From Promethearchaeota archaeon (GTDB lineage: Archaea; Asgardarchaeota; Lokiarchaeia; Sigynarchaeales; SOKP01), in NCBI GenBank assembly GCA_016839425.1, contig JAEOUI010000020.1:1-17469 (forward strand): a stretch of 17,469 bases of DNA. Direction: 5' to 3'. A program made the position numbers and the translations under genes. The notes beneath the pieces are model-generated. The model was not told the origin of the DNA. It did no database searches and saw only the letters and a program-made list of their open reading frames with translations. Positions 15,967-17,469 of the stretch are shown here, piece by piece (the first letter of the stretch is position 1; every line of letters begins with the position of its first letter).

Positions 15967-16102
15967 AAATAAATTAAGTTTAATATAAATTGAATTAAAA
16001 AAAACAAGAATATTTTTTACTTTATTTAATAACTCATTTCTAAGACAAGATTTTTGTCTAATGATTATAATAATTATGATTTTATTCTTTTAGATAGAAC
16101 GA

Positions 16103-16110
16103 ATTTATAA
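16103..16110 (+). promoter_or_regulatory. TATA box of a probable leaderless gene
   Basis: ATTTATAA lies about 28 nt before ATG 16134, and no Shine-Dalgarno precedes the ATG. Transcription and translation probably start at nearly the same base. The hairpin at 16043-16059 is about 45 nt upstream. Confidence 0.45.
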
Positions 16111-16133
16111 TAGTTCTCGCGTTAAATAATATC

Positions 16134-16598
16134 ATGACAATATCTCTCGAGGACTTTATTAAAAAATATCAATTAGATGATTTTGCAAAATCCTTAGAAT
16201 TGAACGGGAACGAAAAAATAAACTTGTACAACGACTTTATGAAATTAATTGAGACTACTAACAAGATCTTCGATAAATTAATCAATTTAGGCTCCTTGAG
16301 AGGAGGTTTGGTACTAGCTAGTTTAGCCAAACTGGCAGAATCTGAATCTGTAATCAATAAAACTGATGTGAAAAATTGTCTTAATATCGATAGAAGGGAG
16401 AAATTAATGCATGCTTTCGATTATTTAGAAGAACAAGGATATATCAATGTTGAACGGAAAAGCTCAAAATTTCATATTATAAATTTAAACGAGGTAGATA
16501 ATCCCGATTTTGGATTGTTTAAAGAAATCGTTCAAAAATTTTGGATCTCCCCTGAAGAAAATAAAAATAAGGCTCGACAGTGGCGTGATGGAAAATAA
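16134..16598 (+). CDS. Small winged-helix-like protein of unknown function, 154 residues
   Basis: I do not recognise a named family. The N-terminal 45 or so residues are helical and charged (DFIKKYQLDDFAKSLEL, NLYNDFMKLIETTNKIF). Residues about 55-118 look like a winged helix: GGLVLASLAKLAESESVINKTDVKNCL (helices 1-2), DRREKLMHAFDYLEEQGYINVE (recognition helix and strand), and RKSSKFHIINLNE (wing). The end is charged and helical. It has no membrane segment. It may be a small DNA-binding regulator or a protein-interaction adaptor. It is probably leaderless, from the TATA at 16103. A membrane-protein gene starts 26 nt after its stop, so the two are likely one operon. Confidence 0.6.
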   Translation: MTISLEDFIKKYQLDDFAKSLELNGNEKINLYNDFMKLIETTNKIFDKLINLGSLRGGLVLASLAKLAESESVINKTDVKNCLNIDRREKLMHAFDYLEEQGYINVERKSSKFHIINLNEVDNPDFGLFKEIVQKFWISPEENKNKARQWRDGK

Positions 16599-16624
16599 CC
16601 AATAATAATAATAATAGATTAAAC

Positions 16625-17469
16625 ATGCCAAACGATAAATTGAATTCTGAAATCTTTTATGACCCAAAAAGGGCTCTTAAAATTAGAAATGAATTAATGC
16701 GAAATTTAATGAAAGTATTAGTCATAATTGTTTCAATAATGGTTTTTTATATCGTTTTTAGTGCAATTATGGTTCAAATAAAATATAATTCAATAAGTTC
16801 TAATATCCCTGATTCTACGGCACCATCTTTACTAAGTTCAACAAGAAAATGGAGCTTGCTTTTAATTTTTATTTTTCTTCTTATTGGTATAATCAAATAT
16901 CTTTATCAAAAATTGACTCCTTCCTTAGTAAATTTTATTATTTACGAAATCAAACACTTGGGATTTACTGTAAGAAAAAATACAGGAGGGATTTATCTTT
17001 TTGTATTAACTGTAATTATTTTTATCCTACTTGATATACCAGATTTTGAACTTTATAATCCCTGTAAAATCGTGTTTTCACGAATCTATTTAATATTAAG
17101 TTTATTCTTTCTCTTATTGTGGGGATTAAACGACGATAAATTAAAAGTATCATTGAAAGGAAAATATTTCATTAAATTTGATTTTAATTTTAAACTTCTT
17201 AAAGATAAGAATTCAGAAGAACAATCCATTAGAATTTATTTGACATCAAACCGACTTTGTTGGAAACACGACAAATTTGGTAAAGATTTATATGAGAAAA
17301 TCTCGAGCTCGAAATGGTTTCCACGGAAAGGAAAAAATAAATCTTTTGTTTCGAAAATTAATCCATTCTTATATTTTCGAGAATATTCAGAACCAATAAA
17401 TTTTCAAAATCAATTTTTAAATTTAACCTTAGCATTAAAAGAATGGGACGAAAATTTCACGAATAACGA
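16625..17469 (+). CDS. Multi-pass membrane protein of unknown function, partial (C-terminus off the right edge)
   Basis: The first 281 residues are visible, open to the window edge, from ATG 16625. A short polar N-terminus (MPNDKLNSEIFYDPKRALKI) is followed by four hydrophobic segments: LMKVLVIIVSIMVFYIVFSAI, WSLLLIFIFLLIGIIKYLY, GGIYLFVLTVIIFILLDIP and IYLILSLFFLLLWGL. After these comes a basic cytoplasmic-looking region of at least 110 residues (VSLKGKYFIKFDF ... RLCWKHDKFGKDLYEKI ... KWFPRKGKNKSF). No family is recognised. The 26-nt gap after the winged-helix-like gene contains an (AAT)n run and no obvious Shine-Dalgarno. The pair could be a regulator plus a membrane partner; that is only an inference from spacing. 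Confidence 0.65.
   Translation, partial: MPNDKLNSEIFYDPKRALKIRNELMRNLMKVLVIIVSIMVFYIVFSAIMVQIKYNSISSNIPDSTAPSLLSSTRKWSLLLIFIFLLIGIIKYLYQKLTPSLVNFIIYEIKHLGFTVRKNTGGIYLFVLTVIIFILLDIPDFELYNPCKIVFSRIYLILSLFFLLLWGLNDDKLKVSLKGKYFIKFDFNFKLLKDKNSEEQSIRIYLTSNRLCWKHDKFGKDLYEKISSSKWFPRKGKNKSFVSKINPFLYFREYSEPINFQNQFLNLTLALKEWDENFTNN

Noticed and set aside
16599..16616. AAT microsatellite as a functional element
   Set aside because: It is a short simple repeat between two co-directional genes; nothing indicates a role.
16849..17034. Small plus-strand ORF in the right-hand gene
   Set aside because: It lies wholly in another frame of the membrane-protein gene, whose hydrophobic segments are clear.

Overview
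The window is AT-rich DNA. Genes are preceded by archaeal TATA/BRE-like promoters and several look leaderless. It most resembles a Lokiarchaeota-type (Asgard) archaeon. The main reason is an HdrA–MvhD redox operon in which in-frame TGA codons fall exactly where family members carry conserved cysteines, which points to selenocysteine (Sec). Sec-containing HdrA and VhuD/MvhD proteins are known from Methanococcales and Lokiarchaeota. The archaeal assignment is firm; the lineage is an inference.

Region 1–3776 (minus strand) is the highlight. The order of transcription is hdrA, then mvhD, then an FrhB/FdhB-like iron–sulfur flavoprotein that runs off the left edge. A naive ORF caller breaks hdrA into pieces and misses mvhD. 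Reading TGA as Sec restores one 646-residue HdrA with five Sec and one 154-residue MvhD with two Sec. Ordinary TGA stops elsewhere (for example the transporter ending at 10240) argue against genome-wide reassignment. The three proteins would form the flavin-bifurcating electron-transfer core of a heterodisulfide-reductase-type complex, with the FrhB-like subunit as the probable F420 (or NAD/formate-side) module. The hdrA leader has several overlapping inverted repeats, and a hairpin follows mvhD; either might hold a SECIS or a regulatory structure.

Region 3777–5327 (minus) is an extended-SDR (NAD-dependent epimerase-like) protein fused to a C-terminal zinc-ribbon-like segment. Region 5328–5605 is a divergent intergenic stretch with a strongly paired GC-richer element (5459–5505) and a possible operator. 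Region 5606–6922 has a winged-helix regulator and a convergent small unknown gene.

Region 6923–8768 has a promoter with a palindromic operator that is shared with the hdrA leader, followed by a HEAT-repeat protein. After it come a GPH/MFS-type transporter (8834–10240), a complete stand-alone CheB (10349–11473), and a very large exported beta-helix/PKD surface protein (11662–15939). The right end holds a probable leaderless winged-helix-like protein and the start of a multi-pass membrane protein (16625 to the edge). No rRNA, tRNA, CRISPR array, insertion sequence or phage gene was seen.
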